Shown here piece by piece: positions 15,715 through 24,690 of a stretch of DNA of 64,000 nucleotides (positions within the stretch are counted from its first letter, which is position 1; every line of letters starts with the position of its first letter). The stretch is from JAIQFV01 sp041494885 (lineage in GTDB: Bacteria > Acidobacteriota > Terriglobia > JAIQFV01). The stretch is from NCBI GenBank assembly GCA_041494885.1, contig JBGQBO010000003.1, forward strand, positions 1-64,000, in the 5' to 3' direction. The translations under genes and the position numbers were made by a program. The notes under the pieces are model-generated. The model was given only the letters and a program-made list of their open reading frames with translations. It was not told where the DNA came from and ran no database searches.

Positions 15715-16197
15715 ATGCGAAATGCGATTCTGGCGATGACCGTAGCCCTAACTCTCATGACCGGACAGCTCCAGTCAGCTCCCCCCAAGTCGCCCCCGGC
15801 GGACGTCGGATCCGGCCGTATCGCCTGGTTCGACATCACCACGTCCAATCTGCCGCAATCCAAGGAGTTCTACGGCAAGCTCTTCGATTGGAAATTCACC
15901 CCGGTGCAGGGAACTGATCAGGCGGTCGAGATTGTCGCGCGTGGCGCGGCGATCGGGACGCTACGAGTTGCGGAAGGGAAGATCAGCGGGTTCAACGGAG
16001 TGGTCTATGTTCAGGTGACTGACATCCAGGCCAGCTGCAAGAAGTCGAAGGAGCTGGGGGGAACCGTCGTGCCCGGGTTCCCCTTCAACCTGCCGGACGG
16101 CACCGGCGCCATCGCCCTCGTCCTCGATCCAGCCGGCCATCCGGTGGGCATGTACTCCAGAACGCCCCTCCCGTCGGCAGTCCCCCCAGCCAAGTGA
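15715..16197 (+). CDS. Exported glyoxalase/bleomycin-resistance-fold (VOC) protein
   Basis: A 160-residue protein with a signal peptide (hydrophobic to about residue 15, then GQLQSAPPKS). It has a single VOC domain: GRIAWFDITTSNLPQSKEFY at about residues 33-52, the LFDWKFTPV strand-turn typical of the family, the central VVYVQVTDIQASCKKSKELGG half, and the DPAGHPVGMY end. VOC proteins bind a metal and act on diverse small molecules; an exported version is unusual. GAGGAG lies eight bases before the ATG at 15715. Confidence 0.82.
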   Translation: MRNAILAMTVALTLMTGQLQSAPPKSPPADVGSGRIAWFDITTSNLPQSKEFYGKLFDWKFTPVQGTDQAVEIVARGAAIGTLRVAEGKISGFNGVVYVQVTDIQASCKKSKELGGTVVPGFPFNLPDGTGAIALVLDPAGHPVGMYSRTPLPSAVPPAK

Positions 16198-16274
16198 CGA
16201 TTCCGGCTCGATCCGGACAGCCTGTCCCAGGGTGACGCGCTCCCCCGGGGCCATGGCTGGCATCGAGTGGCGCC

Positions 16275-16334
16275 ATCAAACTACGGCTTGCAGCGGACGG
16301 CGCTTCGCGCCCCCGCTGAAGCTGTGCGTTAGAC
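16275..16334 (+). repeat. attC site 22 (60-bp family, decayed left core)
   Basis: The right core is GTTAGAC. The left core has decayed to ATCAAAC. The stem (TTGCAGCGGACGGCGC) is that of site 6. Confidence 0.8.
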
Positions 16335-16371
16335 GGGCAGAAGAAACCTTTCCATTCAACGGAGGTCTGCG

Positions 16372-16830
16372 ATGAAAGGATTTTTCGTCATGCTGGTTGG
16401 AGTATGTCTTTTGACTCCGGTCCTCGCCGACAAGGGGGCGCCGAAGAACGGCGGCAAGGCACCGCTGATGGTGTCGTTCACGGATCTGAAGTGGACCGAG
16501 CTGCCCGAGAGGAAGGGCATGCAGATTGCGGTGCTGTCCGGTGACCCCAAGACGGGGGAGTACACGCAGATGCGCAAGGTTCCGGCCGGAGCTGACAACC
16601 CTCTGCACACGCACAGCAGCGAACTCAAGAACGTGATCATCAGCGGCGTTTGGTACACCGGGGCGGACGCGGCATCCGCCCGGGACTTCGGTCCAGGGTC
16701 GATCGTGCTGATCCCCGCCATCTGGGTGCACGTGAGTGGCTGCCGCGCCGGGAGCGATTGCGTGTTCTACCAGGAGGGCAAGGGCAAATTCGACTTCAAA
16801 CCCGCTGCGGGAGTGCCCGCCGGCAAGTAG
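16372..16830 (+). CDS. Exported cupin-like protein (DUF4437-type)
   Basis: A 152-residue protein with a signal peptide (MKGFFVMLVGVCLLTPVLA-DK), then one cupin domain. The cupin motif region reads PLHTHSSELKNVIISG (about residues 79-94), with two His and a Glu as metal ligands, and a second His in the WVHVSG segment. Such proteins resemble the ChrR/DUF4437 cupins. AACGGAGG precedes the start by about eight bases. Together with the previous gene it makes two consecutive cassettes with small exported metal-binding folds. Confidence 0.8.
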   Translation: MKGFFVMLVGVCLLTPVLADKGAPKNGGKAPLMVSFTDLKWTELPERKGMQIAVLSGDPKTGEYTQMRKVPAGADNPLHTHSSELKNVIISGVWYTGADAASARDFGPGSIVLIPAIWVHVSGCRAGSDCVFYQEGKGKFDFKPAAGVPAGK

Positions 16831-16879
16831 GGGGATGCCCGACGAAGATGCGGCCGACAGCATAGTCATGCGGACTCCC

Positions 16880-16939
16880 GTCTTACAACCAGTTGCAACG
16901 GACGGCGCTACGCGCCACTGCTGAACCGGAACGTTAGGC
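16880..16939 (+). repeat. attC site 23 (60-bp family)
   Basis: The left core is GTCTTAC, one base off the GTCTAAC expected from the cassette opening at 16328. The right core is GTTAGGC. The stem matches sites 6 and 22. Confidence 0.85.
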
Positions 16940-17000
16940 CGATTGTTTGTGTCTTGACGAACAGTACGATATCGCGTACCATTGGTTTGAGGTGACTCAA

Positions 17001-17243
17001 ATGACCGTTCTTAAAGCCAGCAATGCTCGAGCCAAGCTGTATCGGCTTATTGATGAGGCGGCATCATCGCATCGGCCGGTGCTCATCACTGGTAAGCGAA
17101 ATAACGCTGTCCTCGTTTCCGAGGAAGACTGGAGTTCCATTCAAGAAACACTCTATCTGGTTTCTATTCCAGGGATGCGCAAGTCCATCGTGGAAGGTTT
17201 GAAGGCGCCCCTCTCCAAGTGTACTCGAGAGCTCAAATGGTGA
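17001..17243 (+). CDS. yefM: YefM/Phd-family antitoxin
   Basis: An 80-residue protein with the YefM/Phd N-terminal fold. It begins TVLKASNARAKLYRLIDEA, followed by the VLITGKRNNAVLVSEEDW strand-turn-helix, then a helix that binds the toxin (SIQETLYLVSIPGMRKSI). The usual length is ~80-85 residues. It neutralises the toxin encoded just downstream and represses the operon. GAGGTG lies six bases before the ATG at 17001. It overlaps the toxin gene by seven bases (ATGGTGA). Confidence 0.9.
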   Translation: MTVLKASNARAKLYRLIDEAASSHRPVLITGKRNNAVLVSEEDWSSIQETLYLVSIPGMRKSIVEGLKAPLSKCTRELKW

Positions 17244-17503
17244 AGTGGAAACTGGTTTACACTCGGCAAGCACTCAAGGACGCCAAGAAAATCTCCGCAG
17301 CCGGTCTCAAGGAAAAGGTCATAGAGCTGTTAAGAATTGTTGAGGCAGATCCGTTCCAGGTCCCACCCCCCTATGAAAAACTGATAGGTGATCTGACAGG
17401 TGCTTATTCGAGACGAATCAACGTCCAACATCGTTTAGTCTATCAGGTGTTTAAAAGGGAAAGAGTGATCAAGATCATTCGCGTGTGGACCCATTACGAA
17501 TAA
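17237..17503 (+). CDS. yoeB: YoeB-family mRNA-interferase toxin
   Basis: An 88-residue RelE-fold toxin: VKWKLVYTRQALKDAKKI at the start, PFQVPPPYEKL-GDLTGAYSRRINVQHRLVYQV in the middle (the P-YE-L and SRRIN-xHRLVY motifs of YoeB/Txe), and IIRVWTHYE at the end with the conserved His-Tyr. YoeB cleaves mRNA in the ribosomal A site. The gene begins at the ATG inside the antitoxin stop region (translational coupling). This pair is the last cassette of the array. Confidence 0.92.
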   Translation: MVKWKLVYTRQALKDAKKISAAGLKEKVIELLRIVEADPFQVPPPYEKLIGDLTGAYSRRINVQHRLVYQVFKRERVIKIIRVWTHYE

Positions 17504-17505
17504 CG

Positions 17506-17535
17506 GCCTAACCCGCACGTGGACTCGCCCGGCGC
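17506..17535 (+). repeat. Truncated terminal attC (left half)
   Basis: The left core GCCTAAC complements the opening core of the yefM-yoeB cassette. It is followed by a diverged main-family left arm (CCGCACGTGGACTCGCCCGGCGC). No right arm or GTTRRRY follows, so the array ends here. Confidence 0.8.
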
Positions 17536-17587
17536 AATCCGCTCCGCAGACCTCGGCCCGGTGAAAATCACTCCTCAGGCTCAAAAT

Positions 17588-17616
17588 TACACCCACGGGT
17601 TCTCCGTGAGGGTGTA
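17588..17616. other. Stem-loop at the array/chromosome junction
   Basis: The arms TACACCC-ACGG and CCGT-GAGGGTGTA form a strong hairpin with a small bulge. No clear T-run follows on either strand. It may be a transcript end or a remnant of the array border. Confidence 0.4.
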
Positions 17617-17669
17617 GAATAGCGTTTTTCGAAATCGGCACTCGTTCCATATCTTAGTCAGGACGGTCC

Positions 17670-18689
17670 ATGAAACCAGGATTGATGGTCCGAAACGGCC
17701 TGAAGCAACTAGTTCATGGCTTTCAACGGCCGTTCATGATGATGTTCGAGACGACCTTGCACTGTAACATGGCGTGCGAATATTGCACCGTGTGGTCCAA
17801 CGACCGCAACGAAAAGGTCATGACAAAGGAACAGGCATTTCGTCGTATCGACGAGGCCATCGATCTGGGCATTTTTGCGCTCAGTTTTTCGGGCGGGGAA
17901 CCGCTGCTTAATCCTAATACGGGAGATTATATTGTTTACGGGGCCGACAGGGGATTGTTCGTCTCCATGCCCACCAACGGGCTGGCGTTGAAGAAATATG
18001 CATCGGCGCTTCAACGGCTGGATCTCCTGGAAGTCTCCATTGATACCCTGGACGCCCAAAAATTCGCCAGACGCCGCGGCCTGGACTCGCTTTCGAATAT
18101 CATTGATCAGCTCGACTTTCTCATTGCCCACCACCGTCCCCGGGACATTCAGCTGAATGCCGCGGTGAACCTCGAGAATCTTGATGACCTGCCGGCCCTC
18201 GCAGCCTTTGCGGACGAACGCGGGATCCATCTTCACACGGAAGCCGTCCATAACGTCATGCGCTATGGGTTGCTGGAGGGCGATGGCGAAATGACACCCG
18301 ATGACATCCGGAAGGTGGAAGTCTTCTTGCACCAGTTGAAGAGGGAGCACAAGTCAGTTCGTTTTTATTCCTACTATTACAAATTCTATCGCGAGGGGGG
18401 GTTCAGCCGAAAATTCCCCTGTCGCTCCGCCTCCCACCTGATCAACTTGAAGCCGGACGGGACGGTGCAATTCCCCTGTGCGTTTGTAATGAAGCATCGC
18501 GGCAATGCCAACATGACGCTGCAAGAGATCTTCAAGACCCCCGAGGTTCATTCCATTGTTGAACAGGAGACCAGGGGCATGTGGGACTTTTGCAAGGGCT
18601 GCAAAATAGGTTGTCCCTTTGAAGTTTCTTTGTACACACACCCCCTGCTTGCCATCCAGGGGACTTCGGATTTTTGGGTCGATCGCTGA
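17670..18689 (+). CDS. Radical SAM protein with SPASM-like C-terminal cluster
   Basis: A 339-residue protein with the radical SAM motif CNMACEYC (about residues 32-39, CxxxCxxC) and the glycine-rich FSGGEPLLNP segment that binds SAM. A SPASM/twitch-like C-terminal set includes FPCAF, DFCKGCKIGCPFE (about 308-320). Such enzymes use two iron-sulfur clusters to start radical chemistry on peptides or small metabolites. The substrate is unknown. It stands 150 bp before the glycosyltransferase-methyltransferase fusion on the same strand, which suggests a joint pathway. First chromosomal gene after the cassette array. Confidence 0.85.
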   Translation: MKPGLMVRNGLKQLVHGFQRPFMMMFETTLHCNMACEYCTVWSNDRNEKVMTKEQAFRRIDEAIDLGIFALSFSGGEPLLNPNTGDYIVYGADRGLFVSMPTNGLALKKYASALQRLDLLEVSIDTLDAQKFARRRGLDSLSNIIDQLDFLIAHHRPRDIQLNAAVNLENLDDLPALAAFADERGIHLHTEAVHNVMRYGLLEGDGEMTPDDIRKVEVFLHQLKREHKSVRFYSYYYKFYREGGFSRKFPCRSASHLINLKPDGTVQFPCAFVMKHRGNANMTLQEIFKTPEVHSIVEQETRGMWDFCKGCKIGCPFEVSLYTHPLLAIQGTSDFWVDR

Positions 18690-18840
18690 AACGGATCGGA
18701 TGAACCGACTTGCTTCGGGGGGGCGACGACCCTCACTCCCCCACAAAACAATCCTCAGGCTTACTCATTCCCTACGATTTTTTCCAATTCTCTTGTAAAT
18801 TGGCTGGAGGCCGCGACCGCGCGATCTTGCCCGGAAGGCT

Positions 18841-20652
18841 ATGGAACAGAGAACAATTCTTATTCTGACAATACAATTTGGCGCCGGACATCATCGTGCT
18901 GCGCAGGCCGTAGCGGAATCCTGTAGGAAGGAGTTTCCGGAATTCGACGCGAAGGTCATCGATGTGACCCCGTTGATGCCACGGTGGATGCGTTGGGTTT
19001 ATGTTGACCTGTACCTTTTCGTTCTGAAATATGTTCCCTTCATTTGGCGATACCTGGAAGGGATCCAAAGAGAACAAGCCCGTACTTTTCCTGCCGGGTT
19101 GCTGCGTTCTGTGGCGGTGCGACTCTATAATCACATCAAGAGCTGGAACGTCGCCGCGATAGTCACCCTGGAAGTGGGTGTCAACGAGATTGCTTCGATA
19201 TTGAAAGCCGAGTACCTTCCCAACACTCCATTAATGGCAGTCCTGACGGACTACGATGTCGACCGCGCCTGGGTACAGAGTGAAGTAAACCTCTTTTGCG
19301 TGGGATCAGCGGAAGTGCGCACCGAGCTGCTGGCCATGGGAGTGCCTTCGGAGAAGGTGGCGTTAACCGGTATCCCCATTGACGAGCAATTCTTGCGGTC
19401 GCCGGCACAGGGGTTGGCCCTCGAAAAGGGAGGGGGCGATTCTTCCAAGCTGAGAATCCTTCTGGCAGGAGGCGGGGAAGGGCTGCTGAAGGTCAAGCAG
19501 CTCCTGCGCGAATTGGATGGGATTGTGAATGCCGCAGAGGTCACTGTTCTGGTTGGAATGAACCAAAAGCTCCAACGGTCTCTAAGGAAACTCGAGCGGC
19601 TCAAGAATATTCAATTGCGCATCCAGGGGTGGACCGATGAGATGCCGCGATTCTTCCATTCACACGATCTCCTCATCTCAAAGCCGGGCGGAGTGACATT
19701 GACCGAGGCGATGGCGTCAGGTTTGCCTTTGCTGGCCTCCTTTCCTCTGCCCGGATCCGAAGTCAAGCATTGCGTGTGGACTGAAAAGTGGGGAATCGGT
19801 TTGGCGGCCCCTACGATGGAGGCGTTTCGAATCGCTGCAACACGGCTAGTCCGAGACGAACCTCTACGGAGGAAGCTTTCCGAGACAGCATGTCGAGTCT
19901 ATCTCGAGCAGCATGCCCACCCCATTGCAGAGGTTTTACGGGAACATTTGAGACCCCGCCGTTCACCCTCTAAAGAGTTGCAGATTGAATTCGACGAATG
20001 GGCGCGGACAGGCCGTGGGGAGCAGATGGAAGTGCATCACGGCCCCTTCGCCCGGACGACCTTGGATCGAATGCAGTTGGCCTCCGGCGAGAGGGTATTG
20101 GACCTTGGATGTGGAACCGGTTGGGCCTCCCGGCAGATGGCAGGAGAGGTGGCACAGGGCTCCATCGTCGGCATCGATATTTCTCCTGAGATGATCAAGC
20201 GAGCGGTGACCCATCCCAGCAATCCAGCCCATGTGAGTTTTCTTGTCGCCAGCGCCGATGCCCTGCCATTTCGGGAGAATCAGTTTCACAAGGTCTTTTC
20301 CTGCGAGGCGTTTTACTACTGTCCGGATCTCCAGCGCGCGCTTCAAGAGGTCGTTCGTGTGCTGGCGGCAGGAGGGAAGTTTTACTGCCTGGTGAACTTG
20401 TTCCGTGAAAATCCGTATACTTACACGTGGGTGAAACTCTTGAAGGTGAAAGCGCATTTGCTTGGAAGAGTCGAGTATGAAAAAAGATTTCGCGAAGCGG
20501 GATTTGAAGATGCCGTGACGTCTCTAATTCCCGATTCGACTCCGGTGGATGAAACAAACTTCAAACCCGGTTGGGGGGTGAATACGCCGGGGGATTTGAA
20601 AAAGTACCGCGAGATCGGAGCGTTGTTGATCACAGGAGTAAAGGGGCGTTGA
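18841..20652 (+). CDS. Fusion of MGDG-synthase/GT28-type glycosyltransferase and SAM methyltransferase
   Basis: A 603-residue two-domain protein. Residues ~1-370 look like the monogalactosyl-diacylglycerol-synthase/MurG family: an N-terminal FGAGHHRAAQAVAE motif (the lipid-acceptor half of MGDG synthases) and a GT28 donor-binding site SKPGGVTLTEAMASG (about residue 279). Residues ~390-600 are a class I methyltransferase with LDLGCGTGW (about 420), GIDISPEM and the EVVRVLAAGGKFY strand. A glycolipid-forming enzyme that also methylates its product is the simplest reading. Glycosyltransferases of this type act at the inner face of the membrane. GGAAGG lies just ahead of the ATG. Confidence 0.83.
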   Translation: MEQRTILILTIQFGAGHHRAAQAVAESCRKEFPEFDAKVIDVTPLMPRWMRWVYVDLYLFVLKYVPFIWRYLEGIQREQARTFPAGLLRSVAVRLYNHIKSWNVAAIVTLEVGVNEIASILKAEYLPNTPLMAVLTDYDVDRAWVQSEVNLFCVGSAEVRTELLAMGVPSEKVALTGIPIDEQFLRSPAQGLALEKGGGDSSKLRILLAGGGEGLLKVKQLLRELDGIVNAAEVTVLVGMNQKLQRSLRKLERLKNIQLRIQGWTDEMPRFFHSHDLLISKPGGVTLTEAMASGLPLLASFPLPGSEVKHCVWTEKWGIGLAAPTMEAFRIAATRLVRDEPLRRKLSETACRVYLEQHAHPIAEVLREHLRPRRSPSKELQIEFDEWARTGRGEQMEVHHGPFARTTLDRMQLASGERVLDLGCGTGWASRQMAGEVAQGSIVGIDISPEMIKRAVTHPSNPAHVSFLVASADALPFRENQFHKVFSCEAFYYCPDLQRALQEVVRVLAAGGKFYCLVNLFRENPYTYTWVKLLKVKAHLLGRVEYEKRFREAGFEDAVTSLIPDSTPVDETNFKPGWGVNTPGDLKKYREIGALLITGVKGR

Positions 20653-20800
20653 AGGGAATGAATCGAAGGAAGCCGCCGTCCACGCGGGCATACCACAGAT
20701 GCGGCCGAAGAATCGCAAGGATTTACGACCTTGAGAAAGTCTGATATAAATAGGATTGCATCTCAGCACATCGGTCCCGGGAAACATACAAGGAGTGAGC

Positions 20801-21568
20801 ATGAAGGAAAAGGCAGCCACAGCGGGCAAAGAGCTGGTAGAAAAGAAGAAGACGGGTTGGATGGACTCGCTATGGGAGAATGTAAAGTCGTTGGCGATGG
20901 TGCTTGCCGCCGTCCTATTGATCCGGGCCGTCGTGGTTGAGGCCACCGTGGTTCCGACCGGATCGATGCAGAACACGATCCTGATCGGAGATCATCTTTT
21001 TCTGGATAAAATTCTTTACGGTCCGCAGGTCCCGTTTACGGATATTCATCTGCCCGCCATCAAACACTATAAGCGGGGCGACGTCATCGCCTTCCGCTAT
21101 CCTGTGGACCCTAATATCGTATTTGTAAAGCGGCTCATCGGGATGCCGGGCGACAGAATTCAAGTGAAACAAAAACAGCTTTATGTAAACGAAAACCTGG
21201 TCCAGGAGCCGTGTGTGATCCATCGAGACTCCCAGATTTATCCCGACAGCGAATGGATCCCCCGCGAGGCGCGCATTCGCGACAATTTTGGCCCCGTCAC
21301 CGTTCCACCCGATCATTACTTTGCCATGGGTGATAACCGTGATGAATCCTTGGACGGTCGCTACTGGGGTTTTGTGCCGAGAGAAAACATGGTGGGTGAA
21401 CCCATCTTTATCTACTGGTCGTTCGATGCGCCGACCGACGTATGGACGGCGAGTGATATATCGGATCGGATTCGGGGAGATGCGGACATTCTCTACCACT
21501 TCTTTACCCGCACCCGTTGGTCCCGGATGGGAAAGATTATTTTAAGCGGCTGTGGCGTACGGGACTAA
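20801..21568 (+). CDS. lepB: Signal peptidase I
   Basis: A 255-residue protein with a transmembrane segment near residues 33-48 (LAMVLAAVLLIRAVVVEA). The catalytic Ser is in VPTGSMQNT (box B) and the catalytic Lys in FVKRLIGMPGD (box D), followed by box E MGDNRDESLDGRYWG. It cleaves signal peptides of exported proteins at the outer face of the inner membrane. The ATG at 20801 with AAGGAG seven bases upstream is preferred over the in-frame start at 20756. Confidence 0.93.
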   Translation: MKEKAATAGKELVEKKKTGWMDSLWENVKSLAMVLAAVLLIRAVVVEATVVPTGSMQNTILIGDHLFLDKILYGPQVPFTDIHLPAIKHYKRGDVIAFRYPVDPNIVFVKRLIGMPGDRIQVKQKQLYVNENLVQEPCVIHRDSQIYPDSEWIPREARIRDNFGPVTVPPDHYFAMGDNRDESLDGRYWGFVPRENMVGEPIFIYWSFDAPTDVWTASDISDRIRGDADILYHFFTRTRWSRMGKIILSGCGVRD

Positions 21569-21670
21569 TCTGGATTCGGGCCGTGAAAAAGGCACAGATT
21601 TTCCTTCTAAGGCGGCGCAAAGTCCGCCGTCATCCCAGCACCGCGGGGTTTTGACTTTCGATTCCTCTCT

Positions 21671-22345
21671 TCAACCCCCACCTTCAACCCCTGTGGCTTG
21701 TCGAACAACAGCCTCCTTCTGTCCCGTCGGACAAATATCGAGGAAAGGACAGATCAAGCATTTGGGCTTTCTCGCCTGACAGATCCTGCGTCCGTGCCAG
21801 ATCAATTGATGTGAGAATGCAATCCACCGATCCCGGGGAATGATTCTCATCAAATCCTGCTCAATTTTCTTGGGATTCTTCTGCCGCGTCAGGCCCAAGC
21901 GCTGGGAGAGTCGTTCCACATGAGTGTCAACGACAACCCCACTGGCAATCCCGTAAGCTGTCCCCAAAACCACATTGGCTGTTTTCCGGGCTACCCCCGG
22001 CAGGGTCAACAACTCCTCCATCGTTCGTGGGACTTTGCCGCTAAATTGCTTGAGAATGATCCGGGATGCGGCGCGGATGTTCTTTGCCTTGTTGCGAAAA
22101 AATCCGGTCGAGCGGATTTTCTTCTCAAGGCTAGATTGCGATACGCGGGCAAAATCGGCGGGGTTGCGATACTTTTTGAACAGGGATTGGGTCACGAGGT
22201 TCACGCGCTCATCGGTGCATTGTGCGGAAAGCATTGTTGCCACCAGCAACTGGAAGGGATTTCTGTGCAGCAAGGCACATTCCGGGGTGGGATAGTGATG
22301 ATCGAGCCGTCTAAATAAAATTTGAATTCGCTCTGTCTTTTCCAT
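21671..22345 (-). CDS. nth: Endonuclease III
   Basis: A 224-residue protein with the helix-hairpin-helix LPGVARKTANVVLG (catalytic Lys), VVVDTHVERLSQRLGL (catalytic Asp), and the C-x6-C-x2-C-x5-C iron-sulfur cluster near the C terminus (CQARKPKC, CPFLDIC). It removes oxidised pyrimidines and cleaves the abasic site in base-excision repair. The start is taken at MEKTERI to match the family; the frame extends nine codons further to a GTG at 22372. Convergent with lepB. Confidence 0.94.
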   Translation of the reverse strand: MEKTERIQILFRRLDHHYPTPECALLHRNPFQLLVATMLSAQCTDERVNLVTQSLFKKYRNPADFARVSQSSLEKKIRSTGFFRNKAKNIRAASRIILKQFSGKVPRTMEELLTLPGVARKTANVVLGTAYGIASGVVVDTHVERLSQRLGLTRQKNPKKIEQDLMRIIPRDRWIAFSHQLIWHGRRICQARKPKCLICPFLDICPTGQKEAVVRQATGVEGGG

Positions 22346-22520
22346 GAGGGTAAGAGGCTCTCTAAGCTTCACCTGGTTGAGCAGATAGGGTTTGCTTCAA
22401 CTCGAAAATTAATGCAAATCACCTGCTCTTAATGTCAGAGCACTCGTATCCAATGGAGGCGTCCAGAGAGTGGACCAGGCCCACGGCGAGAGCATCTGAC
22501 TTCCGGGAACCGCTGCCCAT

Positions 22521-23699
22521 TCACTCAAACGCTGGAATCCCGGTGATTCTCTGCCCGATGATCAGGGTGTGGATGTCATGGGTCCCTTCATAGGTGTAAA
22601 CGGATTCGAGATTGCTCATGTGCCGAAAGATCGGATACTCGTCGGCAATCCCCTGGGCCCCCAGGATTTCACGGGCACGTCGGGCGCATTCCAGTGCCAT
22701 CCAGACGTTGTTCCGCTTGGCCATGGAGATGTGCGCAAAATCGGCTCGGCCCTTGTCCTTGAGTCGCCCCACCTGAAGGACCATTAATTGTCCCTTTGTG
22801 ATCTCAGAAATCATCCATACCAGTTTCTCCTGGATGAGCTGGTGACTGGCGATGGGTTTGTCGGCAAACTGTTTGCGGCCCAGGGCATATCGCAAGGCCG
22901 TGTCATAGCAATCCATGGCTGCTCCGATGGCTCCCCAGGCAATCCCGTAACGCGCCGCGGAGAGACACGAGAGAGGGGCCTTCAGGCCTTTCGCCTGAGG
23001 CAGGCGGTTCTCCGCCGGAACCAGACAGTCTTGTAACAACAGGCCGCTTGTCACGCTGGCACGAAGCGAAAATTTTCCATGAATATCGTAGGCTGAAAAT
23101 CCGGGACGGTTTTTTTCCACCAGGAACCCGCCGATTTCGTCCCTTTCATCTTCGACTTTGGCCCACACCAGGGCCACGTCGGCAATACTGCCGCTGGTGA
23201 TCCACAGTTTCTCTCCGTTCAAGACATAACCCTCGCCCTTTCTTTTCGCCCGGGTGCGCATTCCGGACGGATTGGAGCCAAAATCCGGCTCGGTCAAACC
23301 GAAGCAGCCAATGGCCTTTCCGGACTGTAATCGGGGGAGCCAATGGGACTTTTGTTCATGGCTTCCATAGGTGTAGATGGGGTACATGACCAAGGCGCCC
23401 TGCACACTGACGAAGCTCCGCAGGCCGCTATCGCCTCGTTCCAGTTCCTGCATGATCAGCCCATACTGAACGTCCGACATCCCCGCGCATCCGTAACCTT
23501 CCAGATTGGCGCCGAAGAATCCGAGTTCCGCCATTTTCGGGACCAGCTCCAAGGGAAAGGTCGCATTGCGGTTGTGTTCCGTGATGACCGGCAGCAGCTC
23601 TTTATCAACAAACTCGCGCACTGTCTTGCGGACTAACAGTTCCTCCTCTGAAAAAAGAGAATCAATCTCCATGAAGTCGACACCCTTGAATAAAGACAT
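22521..23699 (-). CDS. Glutaryl-CoA dehydrogenase-like acyl-CoA dehydrogenase
   Basis: A 392-residue FAD enzyme: GCFGLTEPDFGSNPSGM (FAD/substrate loop), the WITSGSIADVALVWAK strand region, ARYGIAWGAIGAAMDCYDTAL, YALGRKQFADKPIASHQL, and the catalytic Glu in YEGTHDIHTLIIGQ. The combination fits the glutaryl-CoA dehydrogenase branch, which oxidises and decarboxylates glutaryl-CoA in Lys/Trp breakdown. The start at ATG 23699 is fixed by AAAGGAG seven bases ahead. Confidence 0.9.
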   Translation of the reverse strand: MSLFKGVDFMEIDSLFSEEELLVRKTVREFVDKELLPVITEHNRNATFPLELVPKMAELGFFGANLEGYGCAGMSDVQYGLIMQELERGDSGLRSFVSVQGALVMYPIYTYGSHEQKSHWLPRLQSGKAIGCFGLTEPDFGSNPSGMRTRAKRKGEGYVLNGEKLWITSGSIADVALVWAKVEDERDEIGGFLVEKNRPGFSAYDIHGKFSLRASVTSGLLLQDCLVPAENRLPQAKGLKAPLSCLSAARYGIAWGAIGAAMDCYDTALRYALGRKQFADKPIASHQLIQEKLVWMISEITKGQLMVLQVGRLKDKGRADFAHISMAKRNNVWMALECARRAREILGAQGIADEYPIFRHMSNLESVYTYEGTHDIHTLIIGQRITGIPAFE

Positions 23700-24075
23700 C
23701 GGCACACTCCTTTAGCGGTCCGTGAACGTGTAATCGAAAATGACTCTCGCCTGAATTCCGAAATTTTGACGACGGCGAGGAAGTTAATGACCTAATGCGC
23801 TCTGAGAATGTAATCCCCACCCGGGAATCCTCTCGAAGGGGGGACCTGTGCCTGCCCATTTCGCACCGGAGCTCGCCTGGAGCTCTCAGCGGCGAGCGAA
23901 ATACCGGGGTACTCTCCCGTGTCAATTCAGAAATCAAGTTACAATCGTGTGCTGAGTGTAGACTCAGCAGAACAAAAATTCAAATGACGGGTGACTCTTC
24001 CTCCTACCGCTGGAGGACCCCGTGTCCATGCTATAATTGCCCTTCTTCCTGAGACCCGGGTTTGACAGAGAAAGG
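23700..24075. other. Intergenic divergent region, no gene seen
   Basis: This 376-bp region lies between the minus-strand dehydrogenase and the plus-strand DsbD-like gene and should hold both promoters. I see no convincing open frame or clear sigma-70 boxes. Confidence 0.5.
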
Positions 24076-24627
24076 ATGATCCAATTGAGGAGCACACTCA
24101 AATCGACCCTGGCGATTGCGTTGTGCGCATCGGCCATCCCGGTGACGGGTCTGCGAGGGTCTTGCGGCAGCGACGGAATCGCCAGGGCACCCTTTTTCCA
24201 GGCGGGCCGGTCTCGCATGAACCCCGTACAGGTGCAGGGCGCCGTGGATGGTCACCGCGTCGTTCGAGGGAAGCCCTTTTCGGTTCGCCTGTACGTAAGG
24301 ATTGAGAATGGCTATCACATCAACTCCAACCGGCCGAGGGACAAGTTCTTGGTTCCCACTCAGGTGATCTTAAAGAACACCCCCGAGTTCACGTTCATGC
24401 CAGCGAAATTCCCTCCGGCCCTGGATCGCAAACTGGAATTTTCAGAGGATAAACTCCTCGTATTTGAAGGAGAGGTACAGTTTGAAGTCCCCGCCCTTGG
24501 GAACAGAGAAGCGTCATTGGGGCATAGAACCATCTCCGGAAGTCTGAAGTATCAAGCCTGCGACGAGAGCACCTGCTATCCCCCCAAGACCATACCCTTT
24601 GAGGTTGCAGTGGAGGTAGTCCAGTAG
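24076..24627 (+). CDS. DsbD-alpha-like (N-terminal DsbD domain) protein
   Basis: A 183-residue protein with an N-terminal hydrophobic signal segment and a beta-sandwich domain that carries YQACDESTCYPPKT at about residues 160-173. This is the paired-Cys motif of DsbD's alpha domain, which passes electrons to DsbC/DsbG or cytochrome maturation proteins in the periplasm. Here the domain is alone: no membrane beta domain or thioredoxin domain follows, so it may work with a separate CcdA-like protein elsewhere. The start codon is uncertain; the track frame begins earlier at 24037. Confidence 0.78.
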   Translation: MIQLRSTLKSTLAIALCASAIPVTGLRGSCGSDGIARAPFFQAGRSRMNPVQVQGAVDGHRVVRGKPFSVRLYVRIENGYHINSNRPRDKFLVPTQVILKNTPEFTFMPAKFPPALDRKLEFSEDKLLVFEGEVQFEVPALGNREASLGHRTISGSLKYQACDESTCYPPKTIPFEVAVEVVQ

Positions 24628-24690
24628 AGACTTCCGGTGTTCACGGGCCGTCGCGCTTGCGGGGTCGTGTTGAGGATCGGTCCCCCGGAT

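Noticed and set aside
17588..17616. The junction hairpin as the missing right half of the last attC
   Set aside because: Its sequence has no GTTRRRY core and does not match any attC arm in the array.
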